A stretch of DNA of 64,000 nucleotides from CAZEAC01 sp964510065 (GCA_964510065.1 CAZEAC010000001.1:62001-126000); one strand, 5' to 3'. Positions 1-9,377 are shown, numbered from the stretch's first letter. Notes: generated by a model from the letters alone, not told the origin. Numbers and translations are program-made.

Positions 1-196
1 GATCGTAATTTTCATAGACCGAGCCAGCGATACTATTTTCCAGAGGAACCACTCCGGCGTCGACCTCGCCTTTACTTACCTGCTCGAATATCTCTCTAAA
101 TTCCTTTGTGCCCACTAACTCGGGGCTTCCTGCAAACGCAGTCCGAGCGGCAGAATGGCTAAACGAGCCCGGAACTCCCTGGTACGCAATCTTCAT
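1..196 (-). CDS. pheA: prephenate dehydratase, N-terminal part (runs off the window)
   Basis: The gene reads from an ATG at 196 toward base 1, so only its first 65 codons are visible. The translation begins MKIAYQGVPGSFSHSAA and continues to PLENSIAGSVYENYD. These are the two N-terminal signatures of prephenate dehydratase, which converts prephenate to phenylpyruvate in phenylalanine synthesis. There is no chorismate mutase domain in front, so this is a PheA-type dehydratase without an N-terminal mutase. A C-terminal ACT regulatory domain is expected but lies outside the window. The ATG overlaps the TGA of the upstream RidA gene in an ATGA, which suggests translational coupling. Confidence 0.9.
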   Translation of the reverse strand, partial: MKIAYQGVPGSFSHSAARTAFAGSPELVGTKEFREIFEQVSKGEVDAGVVPLENSIAGSVYENYD

Positions 197-639
197 GTGC
201 TCCGTTCCGTGAATGCAAGAGCAATACTTTCAGTTGGGCCGGCATGACGGACCGCATCAACTTCCATCTCCAGCATCAGTCTCGCATCAACCAGGCGCTG
301 CACCTGTACGATTGAACTGGCAGGGCGCACCATTTCAAACGTCTCTCGGTGCGCTCGTGCGTAGTCCTTCCAGAGCGCCATATTTGTGATGAACATTCTT
401 GTACGCACAATATCTTCTATCGTAAATCCTGCAGCAGCGACGATTTTTTTTACAACACTTAAGACGTATCTTGTCTGCTCGTACGCGTCACCTATGCCAA
501 CTACCTGCCCATTCTCACTGAGCGCGGTGGTTCCGGAAATGTAAAGATGATCCCCGACTCGAACCGCCCTTGAAAAGCCACGCAGCGGCTCCCAGGGCGA
601 CTGCGACGCAAAATTAACTCGATCTTTCTTGTCCGCCAT
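193..639 (-). CDS. RidA/YjgF/UK114 family protein
   Basis: A 148-residue member of the RidA family, whose founding members hydrolyse reactive enamine/imine intermediates released by PLP enzymes. The visible family features are the LYISGTTAL strand, the IVRTRMFITNM segment and the C-terminal VDARLMLEMEVDAV stretch. The last carries the Arg and Glu positions that line the active site of true RidA. The protein is cytosolic, with no signal peptide, and slightly longer than the usual 125-130 residues because of extensions at both ends. Its stop overlaps the pheA start, so the two probably share an mRNA. Family membership is clear. Whether it is a true imine deaminase or another YjgF subgroup is not. 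Confidence 0.85.
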   Translation of the reverse strand: MADKKDRVNFASQSPWEPLRGFSRAVRVGDHLYISGTTALSENGQVVGIGDAYEQTRYVLSVVKKIVAAAGFTIEDIVRTRMFITNMALWKDYARAHRETFEMVRPASSIVQVQRLVDARLMLEMEVDAVRHAGPTESIALAFTERST

Positions 640-813
640 GTACTCAGGTTAGTAGGGCTTGAAATACTTTACAACCATCCGCGATTTATTGGCGCTAAAT
701 GGGCAATCTGCCACTACTTTTGAGCAGATCGAATCAACAGGTTCTAAAGCCAGCGCAGCGGACTCGGTGCTGCGAAATTTTTCAAAAGTTGCTCAATTAC
801 AACTAAGGGCGTA

Positions 814-1326
814 CTAAACTGTTGGCGTGGCCACGCCCGCCGTGCACTTATGGTAATCTTCAACCATCTTATTTAGCTCGGCTTCTTTTGCCGGCATCTC
901 TTCAGTGTACTGCACAACAAGCTGGTCAATTGTTGTCATGAACTGATTATACTGCTCGGTAAAAAATTTAAGTTTATCTTTGGCGTAGTCAATGCGGGCT
1001 TCCTGCGCATTAATTCTCCGCTCAAGCGAAAGCCCAAAGTTAGTCCAACGCGCATCTTTGAGCGCGCCGAGCTTCCTGCGCTCTTTCGCCAGGCGCTCCT
1101 GATATCGCGGCAAAGACTTATTGTAGCGGTTAGTCTGCCGCGCCTTCAAAGTTGGAGCGCTCACGATTAGCTTCTTGCGCTCTTTAATCACGTCATAGAG
1201 ATTCTGCGCGCTCATGGCGATAAGGTTGCAGTCAAATGAATTTGTCTGTGCTCCGGCCGACATAGCAATTGAAACCGCAAATAATGAAACTGCGGCGGAC
1301 TTCAATACGAATAGTTTGCTAATCAT
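814..1326 (-). CDS. secreted helical protein of unknown function
   Basis: A 170-residue protein I do not recognise. It begins with a cleavable signal peptide: MISKLF, a hydrophobic stretch, then SAGAQ as a likely cleavage site. The mature part is rich in Lys, Arg and Glu, predicted largely helical, and has a cysteine near each end (FDCNL and YHKCTAG) that could form a disulphide. It is therefore probably periplasmic. The start is supported by a strong AGGAGG about six bases upstream of the ATG. It stands alone, with no co-directional partner close enough to be an operon. Confidence 0.7.
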   Translation of the reverse strand: MISKLFVLKSAAVSLFAVSIAMSAGAQTNSFDCNLIAMSAQNLYDVIKERKKLIVSAPTLKARQTNRYNKSLPRYQERLAKERRKLGALKDARWTNFGLSLERRINAQEARIDYAKDKLKFFTEQYNQFMTTIDQLVVQYTEEMPAKEAELNKMVEDYHKCTAGVATPTV

Positions 1327-1636
1327 AACGACCCTCCTGGTCTACTTGGGGTTAACAACAACATTCTAGCGCGAGGCGTTCCGCTAGTAAAAGCGATACA
1401 CGCCCCTAGTACTATTTCCTACAGGCATCTAACGTACTGAAAGACTTGAAAAATCGTTCCGTTACCTGCAGACTCTACAGCTGTTATTGAGAACATTGCG
1501 GGAAGTGTTGCATATTTTTCAATCCACAACGCAACCGGCTGCCGAAGCTCTGCGATAATTTCCCCTTAACTTCCGGGACTGGAATTCCCCTGTTTATTGC
1601 TGTAATCTACCCAGAACTTCTCACGGGTTTTTTTTC
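1327..1636. other. intergenic region between divergent secreted-protein gene and bioB
   Basis: About 310 bases separate two divergent genes, so promoters for both must lie here. The ribosome binding site of the secreted protein is at its left edge. I see no convincing BirA-type operator, riboswitch or perfect -10/-35 pair. The right end, just before bioB, is T-rich and carries no clear Shine-Dalgarno sequence. Confidence 0.4.
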
Positions 1637-2620
1637 ATGACACAGCTTTCTGAACCACGATTTAATTGGACTTTAGAAGAGATTACAGCACTTTATCAGC
1701 TGCCCTTTCCCGATCTGATGTTCCAGGCGCAATCGATACATCGCGCAAACTTTAATCCGCGGGAGGTGCAGCGCTCTACTCTCTTGTCGGTCAAAACCGG
1801 CGGCTGCCCTGAAAACTGTAAGTACTGTCCGCAAAGCGCTCACTACGATACTGGTATCGCTCGCCATGGCGTTTTGCCAAAGGAAACCGTACTCGAAAAG
1901 GCGCGTGAAGCGCAGCGCGAAGGCTCAACCCGATTTTGCATGGGCGCGGCATGGCGTCAGGTGAAAGAAGGGGAAGAATTTGAAAAAATCCTCGAGCTAG
2001 TTCGTGGCGTGCGTGGGCTTGGTATGGAGGTATGTTGCACGTTAGGGATGCTAAGTGAGGATCAGGCGCGGCGGCTTAAGGATTCAGGGTGCTATGCCTA
2101 CAATCACAATCTCGATACCTCGCCCGAGTACTATGGTGAAATTATCTCGACTCGCACCTACGAAGAACGGCTCAAGACCCTCGCCAATGTGCGCGCGGCG
2201 GGCATGACTGTATGCTGCGGCGGAATTCTTGGACTGGGGGAGCGTCCTGAGGATCGACTTAAGCTGCTGTGGCAGCTTTCAACGCAAAAACCGCACCCCG
2301 AGAGCGTGCCAATTAATATGCTGGTCCGCGTCGAGGGAACCCCACTCGCCGACGCTGAGGAGCTTGATCCACTCGAGTTTGTAAAAACTGTCGCGCTCGC
2401 TCGTATCATAATGCCGACCTCGATGGTGCGCCTCTCGGCAGGAAGAACTCACATGAGCGATGAATTGCAGGCGCTTTGTTTCTTAGCTGGCGCAAATTCC
2501 ATATTCGCCGGCGAAAAGCTACTCACCACTCCGAATCCCGGAGAAGAGCACGATCGAAAGTTAATGGCGCGGCTTGGTATGCGATTTTTTGGCGAAGTGG
2601 AGGCCGGTTTACCGCAGTAG
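1637..2620 (+). CDS. bioB: biotin synthase
   Basis: A 327-residue radical-SAM enzyme that inserts sulphur into dethiobiotin, the last step of biotin synthesis. The CxxxCxxC motif binding the 4Fe-4S cluster is GGCPENCKYCPQS, with Cys57, Cys61 and Cys64. The family signatures YNHNLDTSPEYY and GGILGLGE follow, and the C-terminal MVRLSAGRTHM and GANSIFAGEKLLTT carry residues that hold the auxiliary 2Fe-2S cluster. The length is normal for BioB. No other bio gene is nearby, so this is an isolated bioB. The ATG lacks an obvious Shine-Dalgarno sequence, but the protein begins where the family expects. Confidence 0.97.
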   Translation: MTQLSEPRFNWTLEEITALYQLPFPDLMFQAQSIHRANFNPREVQRSTLLSVKTGGCPENCKYCPQSAHYDTGIARHGVLPKETVLEKAREAQREGSTRFCMGAAWRQVKEGEEFEKILELVRGVRGLGMEVCCTLGMLSEDQARRLKDSGCYAYNHNLDTSPEYYGEIISTRTYEERLKTLANVRAAGMTVCCGGILGLGERPEDRLKLLWQLSTQKPHPESVPINMLVRVEGTPLADAEELDPLEFVKTVALARIIMPTSMVRLSAGRTHMSDELQALCFLAGANSIFAGEKLLTTPNPGEEHDRKLMARLGMRFFGEVEAGLPQ

Positions 2621-2625
2621 TTATT

Positions 2626-2847
2626 ATGATACCAGAGCAGAAAAAAGATCGAACTGCGGAGCTATTAAAAGAAACGCCGCCCACTAAGACCTGCGGAGAA
2701 TTTCCACCGCAATACTTTGGCATTCACGAGACATCACTTCCCCCAGCTAAACTTCCGAACAGCTCGAGTACTACCGAGAGCTCCTTTGTAGAGCAACCTG
2801 CACGCGTTGGCCTTAATCTTTGCCACTCCAAGTTTCTGGATGATTGA
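2626..2847 (+). CDS. possible small protein (73 residues)
   Basis: An open frame starts at an ATG five bases after the bioB stop and ends TTESSFVEQPARVGLNLCHSKFLDD. It fills the space before the convergent HDOD gene and has no recognisable domain and no clear ribosome binding site. Its position suggests read-through from bioB. It may simply be non-coding 3' sequence. Confidence 0.25.
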   Translation: MIPEQKKDRTAELLKETPPTKTCGEFPPQYFGIHETSLPPAKLPNSSSTTESSFVEQPARVGLNLCHSKFLDD

Positions 2848-2869
2848 AGCAACACAGCGCTATTTTTAG

Positions 2870-4339
2870 CTATTGAACCTTCAGGCAGTCACAGAGCGTC
2901 TGACGCACAGCTTTGAAGGTCTGAAGTAGAATCTGTTTCCCTTCCTCACTCGGCTGGATTGGCGCCTCAAGATAAAGGACTCCGACTTTCTGTTTTTCTC
3001 CGAGACAGGCGGCGAGGAGCTGCAGCTCGCCACTCTTACCGTAACCGACTTCGATAATTGGATTTGTACACTTGAGTGCTGCAATTACCGGATCCGCTGA
3101 CACATCGCCATCTTTGTACACAAGAGTGTTAACCTCGCGAAGCTCTACGGAACCGGTCTTAATACGCGGGACAAGCTTCATAGTTTCAAGATCAATTGTA
3201 TACACGGCGCAGCCCGTGAAACCACACAGTGGGATGAGATCGCGAACAAGCGAACGCACCGTTTCCTTGCTCACCGATTGAGCTTCAATTTGCAAATACA
3301 GCTCCCGGAAGCGCTTCTTTACCGGCGGCGTAAGATGGCGTAAGTATTGATTCGCATCTGCCGCCACCTGCTCCTGTGCTTTGTGAATCTTCGACTCGGG
3401 ATCGAGCACGATCGGGTTGGGGAATATCTCCGGAGCAAGTTTTAGATAGTTTTGGCAGTTTTCCGCCGCACGCTGCTCAATGAGACCAAAGCCTTCGTAG
3501 CCGAGTGTTTTCTCAATCTCTTCTTTCGCCGTGCGCCAATCGGCTTCAGCTGTTGGGTAATGCTCGGGATCATTCGCTCGGGCTAGTGCCTCACCAACCG
3601 CGCAGATAGTTTTCAGTGTTTCAGCGATCTCACCGCTTTCGCGCTCGCTCACACTTGAAACTTCTGAGTCACCCATCGCTGAGCGCACTTCTGGGGAAAG
3701 TCGCCACTGCCGCGCCAGCGCCGTGGCGAGCATCGTTGGCGAAAAACCTAGCGTAAGATTGAGCGCATCATCAAGCCTTTCTCCCGGCTTGAGCGCTGAA
3801 GCTACTCGGCGGTATACAGTCGGATAGTTCCAAGCCACCAAGGCGGCACCAAGCTGGCGTAGGAGCCCGGCGGAAAAACCAAGATCCGGATCGATCTTCT
3901 TATTTTCAGCAAGCACCTCTGCGGCACTGGCACTCAGCATTGCCTCTTGCAACCGCGTAGTTTGTAGGTCGGTCATTGTGGAAAGTGAGTGCGCCGAAAT
4001 TCTTTGTCGCTCAACGCTGAGAATTTCCCGAAGCTGCGGTAAGCCGACAATCTTCAGCATTTCAAGCGGAGTCGCGCTCTCCGGGAAACTCCGCCCATCA
4101 CGTGCCGCCCGTTTACTCACCTCTTTAAGGCAATAGGTAAAGAGCGCGAAATCAGAGCGAATTTCGTTTACAAGAAAGTCGATATCAAGATCATAGATTC
4201 CGTCTGCGAGCCCTTTTTGAATCTTCGAATATAATTCTTCATTTACCGGGAACCAAAGCTGGCTTACATGTTGCGTGGCTTGCAACAGTCGCTTGGATTC
4301 GGACTCGTTTCCCGACAATGTTGAGGGTGCAGTACTCAT
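2870..4339 (-). CDS. HDOD domain protein with C-terminal GAF-like region
   Basis: A 489-residue cytosolic signalling protein. Residues about 25-240 resemble an HDOD domain, a non-catalytic relative of HD hydrolases. The usual HD dyad position in GFSAGLLRQLGAA lacks His-Asp, so no phosphodiesterase activity is expected. Residues about 320-489 look like a GAF-type sensor fold (LCGFTGCAVYTIDLETMKL then KVGVLYLEAP). HDOD proteins usually serve in chemotaxis, motility or stress signalling, but the partner here is unknown. It is transcribed alone, convergent with bioB. Confidence 0.75.
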   Translation of the reverse strand: MSTAPSTLSGNESESKRLLQATQHVSQLWFPVNEELYSKIQKGLADGIYDLDIDFLVNEIRSDFALFTYCLKEVSKRAARDGRSFPESATPLEMLKIVGLPQLREILSVERQRISAHSLSTMTDLQTTRLQEAMLSASAAEVLAENKKIDPDLGFSAGLLRQLGAALVAWNYPTVYRRVASALKPGERLDDALNLTLGFSPTMLATALARQWRLSPEVRSAMGDSEVSSVSERESGEIAETLKTICAVGEALARANDPEHYPTAEADWRTAKEEIEKTLGYEGFGLIEQRAAENCQNYLKLAPEIFPNPIVLDPESKIHKAQEQVAADANQYLRHLTPPVKKRFRELYLQIEAQSVSKETVRSLVRDLIPLCGFTGCAVYTIDLETMKLVPRIKTGSVELREVNTLVYKDGDVSADPVIAALKCTNPIIEVGYGKSGELQLLAACLGEKQKVGVLYLEAPIQPSEEGKQILLQTFKAVRQTLCDCLKVQ

Positions 4340-4644
4340 CTCGTTATTTACTCACGTCGTCTCATCACAGATGCTATCGATATTGATTTCCTTAAACACT
4401 ATCGGTCCGTAAAAGACAGTTCTAAACGGATCCCTGCAATTTTCGTAGAGCGGGAACGTTTATTCAGTAGGAAATTCCTCTATTCGGTGATAGCGCTACG
4501 CTGGCGGCGTCCTTACTATGCGTAAGCGCCTGATTCTTGGCGCAGGCGAAACGTGAAAGAGTAGCGGCTTACTATTCGGTCATGCGAAGCATTATTAACT
4601 GTGGCAAGATATTGAAGACAGAACGAGCATTCAGTAGGAATTGT
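4340..4644. other. intergenic region with short repeated words
   Basis: About 300 bases lie between two divergent genes. The word ATTCAGTAGGAA occurs near 4463 and again at 4630, where it doubles as the ribosome binding site of the next gene. ATTCGGT is also repeated. An open frame upstream of 4645 exists, but the AGGAA before 4645 makes that ATG the better start. I see no strong terminator or promoter. Confidence 0.3.
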
Positions 4645-5031
4645 ATGGCATCTGAAGACAAGCTTCCCCCACTCGAAGATGGATTATTTCGCGCTATGCG
4701 CGCCATCGATTCGCAAATTCAACGTGAGATGCAGAGAACGCCTGGGCAAGAGGAAACACTTGGGATTCAAAAGTGGCAGCCCTACCAGAAGCGAATTGAG
4801 CAGATAAGCGCTTTTATGATGAACTGCCTCGGCGATGCTGATATCTCACTGGATTCACTGATTGTTCTGGCACAAGCAAGCTCAAAAGCATTGCTACTCG
4901 CAAGCGAAGAGCTCGGAATCGCCGGGCTTGGTAAACTTCGTTCGCAGTATTGCGCCGCGACATTTGAAGCACTCGCGAACGATGCGGCTAGAGGACTTCG
5001 CGCTACGAAGTCCGATCGAACACTCGTATAA
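4645..5031 (+). CDS. hypothetical protein (128 residues)
   Basis: A small, probably cytosolic helical protein I do not recognise. The ATG at 4645 is chosen because GTAGGAA sits at proper distance. An in-frame extension upstream to 4537 has no such site and is probably untranslated. The middle has a run of small residues (LAQASSKALLLASEELGIAGLGK) suggesting packed helices. There is no signal peptide or membrane segment. Confidence 0.55.
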   Translation: MASEDKLPPLEDGLFRAMRAIDSQIQREMQRTPGQEETLGIQKWQPYQKRIEQISAFMMNCLGDADISLDSLIVLAQASSKALLLASEELGIAGLGKLRSQYCAATFEALANDAARGLRATKSDRTLV

Positions 5032-5108
5032 TATATCAAGTACCTGACTACATCCGTCGAATCTAAATAGTAGGAGTCGACGCTACTTACCATAACAGTA
5101 GGTAGAGA

Positions 5109-6188
5109 TTGTGGTTCATGGTGGTTTTAACTCGTGCATTGCTGTTCATCTGCGCGTTGGCGCTTAGTGGGTGTTTCGCCGTCGGCACGAACTCACGTTA
5201 CAAAGGTCCAGAGACTCGCCCGCCAGAAATCGAAAATTATTACAGTGTCGGCCGCTCAGTGCTCTCCTCATCCGAGGAAATTATCGATCAGAATGACGCC
5301 CGTACTTGGAAGCGAATCACCATTCAGACGGAATGGGGTCCGACAGTAGTTGATTTCTTCGAACGCCCGCAAAAGACGCAAGAGCTCGTTATTGTATTTC
5401 CGATCCTCGGTGGCCGAAATACAATCTTCGAGTATTTTGCCGAAAATTTCGTAAAGAACGGCTACGATTCAGCGATCATTCACCGTAACAACGACTTTAA
5501 GGATCCCGCACAGTTCGATAATCTCGAGGAGATTTTACGGCAGAACGTTATCCGTGATCGAATCGTCTTGGACTTCTTTGAACGTAGCTACGGCAAAAGC
5601 AAGTTTGGAAGTTTCGGCATCAGCCGCGGCGGCATCAACGTAGTGATGACTGCTGGCGCCGATTCACGTCTCAAGTACAACGTGGTGGCACTCGGTGGAG
5701 AAGATCTCGCGAGGATGATGCGCGAATCCAACGAACTGCGCTTCATAAAGTACCGCCAGGCGGTGAAAGACAGTAAAGGCATTACTGATCATGAATTTTT
5801 TCGTGAACTTCGCAAACACATTAAGACCGATCCAAAATATCTTGCCAAGTACGTTGACGCTAAAAGCACCTTGATGTTCTTGGGTCTCTTCGACAGCACT
5901 GTTCCAATTCAGTATGGCGTCAAACTTCGGCGCCGACTCGGCGGACCAAAAACCGTGTATCTATTGGCCGACCACTACATCGCCGCGGGCTTTACGGGAG
6001 TGGCGGAGATAGCCTCACCCGCGTTTAATGCAATCGGTTTTCCATTCGACTACATCGAAAGTGAGTCGCTTCAGTTCTATAATAGTTCGATGCGCGGCGA
6101 AGGAGGAATCGCGAGTGGGCTTCTCCCATTCAAAGTCCTTCAAGCACCCTTCAATTTGCTTGCCGATATTGTTGACGAACTATTTTAA
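5109..6188 (+). CDS. lipoprotein-type alpha/beta hydrolase
   Basis: A 359-residue protein with a lipoprotein signal: hydrophobic stretch ALLFICALALSG followed by Cys, so it is likely lipidated and held in the envelope. The mature part has alpha/beta-hydrolase features: LVIVFPILGGRN as the strand before the oxyanion loop, and GSFGISRGG as a GxSxG nucleophile elbow. LFDSTVPIQYG and ADHYIAAGF are plausible sites for the acid and His. The substrate is unknown. The start could be TTG at 5109, with AGGTAGAG upstream, or ATG at 5118. Both keep the signal peptide intact. Confidence 0.75.
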   Translation: MWFMVVLTRALLFICALALSGCFAVGTNSRYKGPETRPPEIENYYSVGRSVLSSSEEIIDQNDARTWKRITIQTEWGPTVVDFFERPQKTQELVIVFPILGGRNTIFEYFAENFVKNGYDSAIIHRNNDFKDPAQFDNLEEILRQNVIRDRIVLDFFERSYGKSKFGSFGISRGGINVVMTAGADSRLKYNVVALGGEDLARMMRESNELRFIKYRQAVKDSKGITDHEFFRELRKHIKTDPKYLAKYVDAKSTLMFLGLFDSTVPIQYGVKLRRRLGGPKTVYLLADHYIAAGFTGVAEIASPAFNAIGFPFDYIESESLQFYNSSMRGEGGIASGLLPFKVLQAPFNLLADIVDELF

Positions 6189-6278
6189 GTTACCTGAGGC
6201 CTTGTTCCGATTGGCGCTTATGCCCTGGGCACTGCCCTCCTGTGCCCTGAGTAGGGCTTCGATTTCGAGATAAGGCAA

Positions 6279-6298
6279 AGCTAATTGTTTGATTAGCT
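6279..6298. other. perfect hairpin between two plus-strand genes
   Basis: AGCTAAT, a six-base loop, and ATTAGCT form a perfect 7-bp stem after the lipoprotein hydrolase gene and 24 bases before the next start. No T-run follows, so it is a weak candidate for a terminator. It could be an operator or RNA processing site. Confidence 0.35.
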
Positions 6299-6322
6299 AA
6301 GTGTTCCGCCATAGGATGTGGC

Positions 6323-7846
6323 ATGCCTCAGATTGAATTGCCGCTAAGTCCTAAGAAAGTCAGCCTTGAGTTCGAGCTTTTCGGACATCGACGAGCAGAG
6401 AATCTCTTTATTGAGAGAGGCATTCGACCGCTGGTTCGCGACTTAGTTGCGGATCTCTTACTAAGCAATCGCCTTACAGCATGTCAGGCAAAAGAAACGG
6501 TCGCAGCGATGGTGCGCGATAACGCGGATCAAGTTATTATTTCTACTCTACGTGGTTTATTTAATGATGACGACGATCTTTACCAGTCAGAAATCGCAGT
6601 TCTGCAGTCGCTAGTCCCCGGATTTGATCTCGGATCAAGGGACAGATGGTCGGAGCTCACGCTTCCCCGTGAATTTGTTAACAAAGTCGCCGAGACTGTT
6701 TCGGATAAGGCGACGATATTTCATCACTTCGAAGAGCTGCACTTGCACCCAAAGATTGGTGGGGCAATTTTTACCTTACTTAGGCAGATTCATGAAATCA
6801 CTTCGCGATTTGATACTGGCGGCGTTGACGAAGCGTTCGCTCTGCTCTATCGAAGTGTCGGAGATAAGCGTTATACCGTGAACCACCTCGAGGCTGAGAA
6901 GCTTTACTTTATTAGCTATCTTCCCTTCAGGCTGCGTTATGCGCTGCAAGATTTTGTAATTGGCAATCTGGCGCTTGGTTTTCTCGAAAGAAATGAGCGC
7001 TCGCTTGAGGCTTCGGTGTATGCAGCTCTCGTACAATATTGCCGAACTGGTGTCTTTGTGAACTCACATTGGGACTGGTTGTCGAAAAGGTACGGAGCCT
7101 CGGAGAAGACCACTCTTGCTATAGCTACTCTGCAGGCTTCGAGAATTGAGGCACTGAATACCCTTTACGAAAACATTGATAATCCGCGAGTTCGCGCTGC
7201 TGCACGCTGGTTTTTGCGATTTCAGCGGCGCTATTACCGACAGATTACGAATCTTCACAATAAAGTAGGGCAATATTTCTTCCAGGACATAGATATTGGG
7301 CACTGCTTCTCCCAGAGTAGCTCCGATTTATGGGGTCTTATCCATAAGGGTGAGTTAGCCCCGAAATTTGTTGTACCAATTAAAAATGGCGGTAAAGCAC
7401 TGATTCTTGAGGATGAGCCACAACAGATGGCGCGCTATTCACAGCTGATCGAGAAACATTCACCCTATAGTGTGGGGCCGTGTGTGAGTGATCCACGTGA
7501 AGTCTTGCCTCATGCAGGCGACAAAGAGATTAAGTGTTTTCTTCTCGATCTCCAAAATAAGGATGACGTCCGCGCGGGATTCCGTGTCGCGAGTATGCTG
7601 CTTGATTTCTATATAAGAGAATGTCAAGAAAAAGGTCTCTCGAGTCTTGACGAGCCATTGGTGAACATCACTTTGTGGACCGCCTCGGGGGAGTTATTTA
7701 CGCAGCTATACACTGAGGTCTCAGCATTCATTAAACAGTTGCCGAGGACCGAGCGAGAGTTATTATACGTTCACCATTCCGGTGGAAGAGCATCCGCACC
7801 AATTAGATTCGGAATACATTTAAAAAGCGAGTGGCCGTTCCGATAG
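6323..7846 (+). CDS. unknown protein with C-terminal receiver-like domain
   Basis: A 507-residue protein whose first 350 residues, mostly helical, match nothing I recognise. Residues about 355-480 resemble a response-regulator receiver. GGKALILEDEP carries the acidic pair at about 363-364, CFLLDLQNKDD has a candidate phospho-acceptor Asp at about 409, and ITLWTASGE is the Thr/Ser strand. The conserved Lys loop is not evident, so the domain is divergent. There is no DNA-binding domain or signal peptide. It could be a scaffold or sensor protein. A partner kinase is not adjacent. Confidence 0.6.
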   Translation: MPQIELPLSPKKVSLEFELFGHRRAENLFIERGIRPLVRDLVADLLLSNRLTACQAKETVAAMVRDNADQVIISTLRGLFNDDDDLYQSEIAVLQSLVPGFDLGSRDRWSELTLPREFVNKVAETVSDKATIFHHFEELHLHPKIGGAIFTLLRQIHEITSRFDTGGVDEAFALLYRSVGDKRYTVNHLEAEKLYFISYLPFRLRYALQDFVIGNLALGFLERNERSLEASVYAALVQYCRTGVFVNSHWDWLSKRYGASEKTTLAIATLQASRIEALNTLYENIDNPRVRAAARWFLRFQRRYYRQITNLHNKVGQYFFQDIDIGHCFSQSSSDLWGLIHKGELAPKFVVPIKNGGKALILEDEPQQMARYSQLIEKHSPYSVGPCVSDPREVLPHAGDKEIKCFLLDLQNKDDVRAGFRVASMLLDFYIRECQEKGLSSLDEPLVNITLWTASGELFTQLYTEVSAFIKQLPRTERELLYVHHSGGRASAPIRFGIHLKSEWPFR

Positions 7847-7880
7847 CCTCCCGCGCCTGCACTGAGACATTTAAGAGTAC

Positions 7881-9140
7881 TCACGATCTCTTATTAAAGA
7901 TCTTCTGAAGATCAAATTCTGAATAGACCCCTTCTGCGGCCCGAGTTTTCTTATCCGCCGCGTTACTCACCCAGATTCTCAAGTTCGGTGAGTCGTACAC
8001 CACATTTTGGAAATTCGACGGCATCGCAATATTTGGAATGACATCTTTCATGATAATTTCCGGTGTAAAATTTCCATTAAATTGCTGGAGGAACGCCGTC
8101 ATTTTGTCTTTATAGTGCCCGCCATAAATGACGTCGTCAACGGCAGGAAGCGTGACATTTCGATCTGAAATGACCTGTCCCTGCTTAAACACGACGAAGC
8201 GATCTGGGTCGCGAATATACATTTCTGATTCGCGACTCTTTCCATCGCTCATCAAAAAAATAAACGAATTGGTCGGAAGCGATCCACTAATAATTTTTCG
8301 CACATCCGCCAAACTCTTCGCCTGCGAGAGCACGTTGCGAAGTAGAAACGGCATCGGCACTCCATAAAGCGTTTCATTCGGCGGATCGCCATACCCCATT
8401 TCGCCAAGAGTAATTTTTTCAGCATTTATGCCTGAAACCGCCCCAAGAAATCCAACCCAGCCAATATTGCAGTAGGGAATTCCTTTATCTGGAAATCCTA
8501 TAGTAAGGAGTGGATATTCATGCAGTCTCGAAATCCTGTGTAACCCCCAATCGAGAATTCGGACGGTGTAAAATCCATGCCCCGCACGGCCCTCAGCGCC
8601 CACCGCAAAGTTACTGCACGAGGTGCCCCAATTCTCCTCTGGGTCGCCGTTAATCATAGATTTTACAATCTTAACGATTCTTTTCTTTCCTCCCCATTCC
8701 CCGATCTCCGGCAGGATGTGAATTGCGTGCACTACCGACAGTGGCATGCGCGCACCATGTGCCAAGCCATGCATCTCGTCTATATATTCTTCGGGGATGT
8801 ACGGACGCATTCGCTCATAGACTTCATCGAAGAGCTCAGCAAAGTTAAATTTCTTAAGTGCCTGGCGGTGCAGATAACCAATGTTCCTCTCAATCTGTTT
8901 TCGGAGTAGTGCACCGTGCTGATAGCCGCACTCATACGGCGTACCGCGAACCTCAAGAATACGAAATCGCATGTCATCGCTCCAGTAAAGCTTTGCTTTT
9001 GCCAGGATTCGGTGCTCATCCGCAAAGCTCCGAATCTTGTCGCTTCGCACGAGGACATTCCAGGGATCGATTCTTAGGTAGCCGCAGCCGCCAAGGAGGG
9101 AAGTAGCCGAAAGGAGTTTAATGAATTCGCGCCGTTGCAT
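7881..9140 (-). CDS. Tat-exported C45 / acyltransferase-like peptidase family protein
   Basis: The start at 9140 gives MQRREFIKLLSATSLLGGCG, a twin-arginine signal (RREFIK) ending in a lipobox-like LGGC. The product, 419 residues, is therefore likely folded before export and possibly lipid-anchored. The body resembles the C45 peptidase / acyl-CoA:6-APA acyltransferase family of Ntn hydrolases. It has a RGTPYECGYQHGALL entry motif and the GTSCSNFAV segment with the presumed catalytic Cys, then GWVGFLGAVSGIN and GEMGYGDP. In this family the enzyme self-cleaves just before the Cys. The substrate is unknown. A longer frame to 9272 exists but would bury the Tat signal. Confidence 0.7.
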   Translation of the reverse strand: MQRREFIKLLSATSLLGGCGYLRIDPWNVLVRSDKIRSFADEHRILAKAKLYWSDDMRFRILEVRGTPYECGYQHGALLRKQIERNIGYLHRQALKKFNFAELFDEVYERMRPYIPEEYIDEMHGLAHGARMPLSVVHAIHILPEIGEWGGKKRIVKIVKSMINGDPEENWGTSCSNFAVGAEGRAGHGFYTVRILDWGLHRISRLHEYPLLTIGFPDKGIPYCNIGWVGFLGAVSGINAEKITLGEMGYGDPPNETLYGVPMPFLLRNVLSQAKSLADVRKIISGSLPTNSFIFLMSDGKSRESEMYIRDPDRFVVFKQGQVISDRNVTLPAVDDVIYGGHYKDKMTAFLQQFNGNFTPEIIMKDVIPNIAMPSNFQNVVYDSPNLRIWVSNAADKKTRAAEGVYSEFDLQKIFNKRS

Positions 9141-9377
9141 AGTGAATAGGTCTAAAAGTGTATTTTGATTAGCCCGGACTTCCCACGGGTTAGGGCCCCC
9201 TCTATATGATGCCTGAGGTAGTGAACGGTTCCTTGATGTTACAGCCGAATTACGACTCTCGCGCCGTTTCAAAACAGCCGTTTAGGTTAGATTTGCGAGA
9301 TTTCTTGGCGTTCTACCTGTTTGAGTAGCACCAGCATTCATGAGAAAATAGAGAGGTTGGGTTTTAACGGGGTTTAT

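Noticed and set aside
4537..4644. N-terminal extension of the 128-residue hypothetical protein
   Set aside because: The ATG at 4645 has GTAGGAA at good spacing; the extension has no support.
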